A DNA stretch of 13,593 bases from an uncultured Subdoligranulum sp. (GTDB taxonomy: Bacteria > Bacillota > Clostridia > Oscillospirales > Ruminococcaceae), in assembly GCA_904374465.1 (NCBI GenBank), contig CAJFFY010000047.1, positions 1 to 13,593 on the forward strand. The letters run 5' to 3'. Below, piece by piece: positions 13,214 to 13,593 of this stretch. The position numbers and the translations under genes were made by a program. Each line of letters begins with the position of its first letter. Within the stretch, counting starts at the first letter, position 1. Below the pieces are notes generated by a model. It was not told the DNA's origin, made no database searches, and was given only the letters and a program-made list of their open reading frames with translations.

Positions 13214-13242
13214 TTGACAGAAAGCTTGTAAATACGTATAAT
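13214..13242 (+). promoter_or_regulatory. Consensus promoter of the tRNA operon
   Basis: TTGACA (13214-13219), a 17-bp spacer and TATAAT (13237-13242), both hexamers perfect. The stretch before it (13167-13213) is A/T-rich, like an UP element, and contains a weak ACAAATT/AATTTGT inverted repeat. Confidence 0.88.
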
Positions 13243-13273
13243 AATAGAGCGCTTTTTGATAGGCGCCAAATGT

Positions 13274-13350
13274 GGCGGTATAGCTCAGTTGGCTAGAGCA
13301 TTCGGTTCATACCCGAAGTGTCACCGGTTCAAATCCAGTTACCGCTACCA
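13274..13350 (+). tRNA. tRNA-Met (CAT), elongator type
   Basis: A 77-nt cloverleaf: acceptor GGCGGTA/TACCGCT with a G1-U72 wobble, D-arm GCTC/GAGC, anticodon stem TTCGG/CCGAA with loop TTCATAC (anticodon CAT), T-arm ACCGG/CCAGT, A73 and an encoded CCA. The G1-U72 pair and overall sequence resemble Bacillus elongator tRNA-Met rather than initiator tRNA; an Ile tRNA with lysidine-modified CAT is less likely. The T-stem has a C51-A63 mismatch, which is unusual. Confidence 0.9.
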
Positions 13351-13351
13351 C

Positions 13352-13439
13352 AGATTACAAGGTTTCGCTAAAATACTTGGGGACCGGTTGCAATAGTGGC
13401 CGGTGGGTTGCTTGCTGTTTTAGCGAAATCTTGTATTCT
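13352..13439 (+). other. Long hairpin spacer between tRNA-Met and tRNA-Glu
   Basis: Positions 13352-13373 pair with 13418-13439: 21 of 22 positions pair, with one G-U and one T-T mismatch; the core is GTTTCGCTAAAA with TTTTAGCGAAAT. The 44-nt loop contains ACCGG/CCGGT. It would be transcribed with both tRNAs. Possible roles are an RNase III processing stem, a small RNA or an inserted palindromic repeat. Confidence 0.75.
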
Positions 13440-13443
13440 ATAC

Positions 13444-13518
13444 GGCCCGTTGGTCAAGCGGTTAAGACACGGCCCTTTCACGGCTGTAACATGGGTTCGA
13501 TTCCCGTACGGGTCACCA
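13444..13518 (+). tRNA. tRNA-Glu (TTC)
   Basis: A 75-nt cloverleaf: acceptor GGCCCGT/ACGGGTC with a G2-U71 wobble, anticodon stem CGGCC/GGCTG with loop CTTTCAC (anticodon TTC), T-arm ATGGG/CCCGT with TTCGATT, and an encoded CCA. It is the second gene of the operon driven from 13214. Its wobble U34 is a predicted substrate of the MnmE-MnmG pathway encoded in the same window. Confidence 0.95.
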
Positions 13519-13525
13519 AACAAGC

Positions 13526-13573
13526 CAAACTCGAACTTTTTGCTCTTTGAGCATGGGTTCGGGTTTGTTTTTT
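13526..13573 (+). terminator. Terminator of the tRNA operon
   Basis: CAAACTCGAAC (13526-13536) pairs with GTTCGGGTTTG (13557-13567), one G-U, around an inner GCTC/GAGC hairpin. It is followed by six T. Confidence 0.85.
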
Positions 13574-13593
13574 ATTCAACGGTCATTTGCTAA

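Overview
The window is a high-G+C stretch of a Firmicutes (Bacillota) chromosome near the replication origin. It carries the conserved block mnmE-mnmG-rsmG-noc-parA(soj)-parB(spo0J) followed by serS, with two perfect parS centromere sites. High G+C, a Noc paralogue and dispersed TTTCTTTGCAAAGAAA palindromes resemble the Faecalibacterium / Gemmiger / Subdoligranulum group of Oscillospiraceae. That placement is from memory of such genomes, not a database search.

Left part (1-3149). Positions 1-163 look like the edge of an integrated element. They abut the 5' half of a tRNA-Arg(CCG) gene on the minus strand that stops inside the anticodon loop. A strong promoter pair diverges from 239-333: one promoter reads into the tRNA fragment, the other into a membrane-anchored alpha/beta hydrolase. 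A patatin-like lipase lies convergent to the hydrolase behind a shared terminator. It is divergent from aroD (type I 3-dehydroquinate dehydratase), and each of these two genes has its own recognisable promoter.

Middle (3150-9267). A 480-bp gene-free island of palindromes separates aroD from mnmE, where rpmH-rnpA-yidC-jag would often be found. mnmE, mnmG and rsmG form a tight operon for tRNA wobble-uridine and 16S rRNA modification; rsmG overlaps mnmG by 8 nt and carries a parS site in its coding sequence. A terminator follows, then noc (GTG start). A second gene-free island (8712-9267) holds a 383-bp unit bounded by inverted copies of the palindrome. It also holds a parS site at the centre of a perfect 34-bp inverted repeat that looks like a terminator, and the parA promoter.

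Right part (9268-13593). parA and parB (12 nt apart) are followed 30 nt later by serS. A bidirectional terminator separates serS from a convergent minus-strand lipoprotein of unknown function. The window ends with a consensus-promoter tRNA operon, tRNA-Met(CAT) then tRNA-Glu(TTC). A very long hairpin lies between the two tRNAs and a terminator follows.

Functional logic: ParA, ParB and parS segregate the origin region. Noc probably couples division-site choice to the nucleoid. MnmE/MnmG/RsmG and SerRS serve translation. I see no unmistakably new protein system. The unexplained signals are non-coding: the palindrome family, the parS-terminator fusion, the tRNA spacer hairpin and the broken tRNA.
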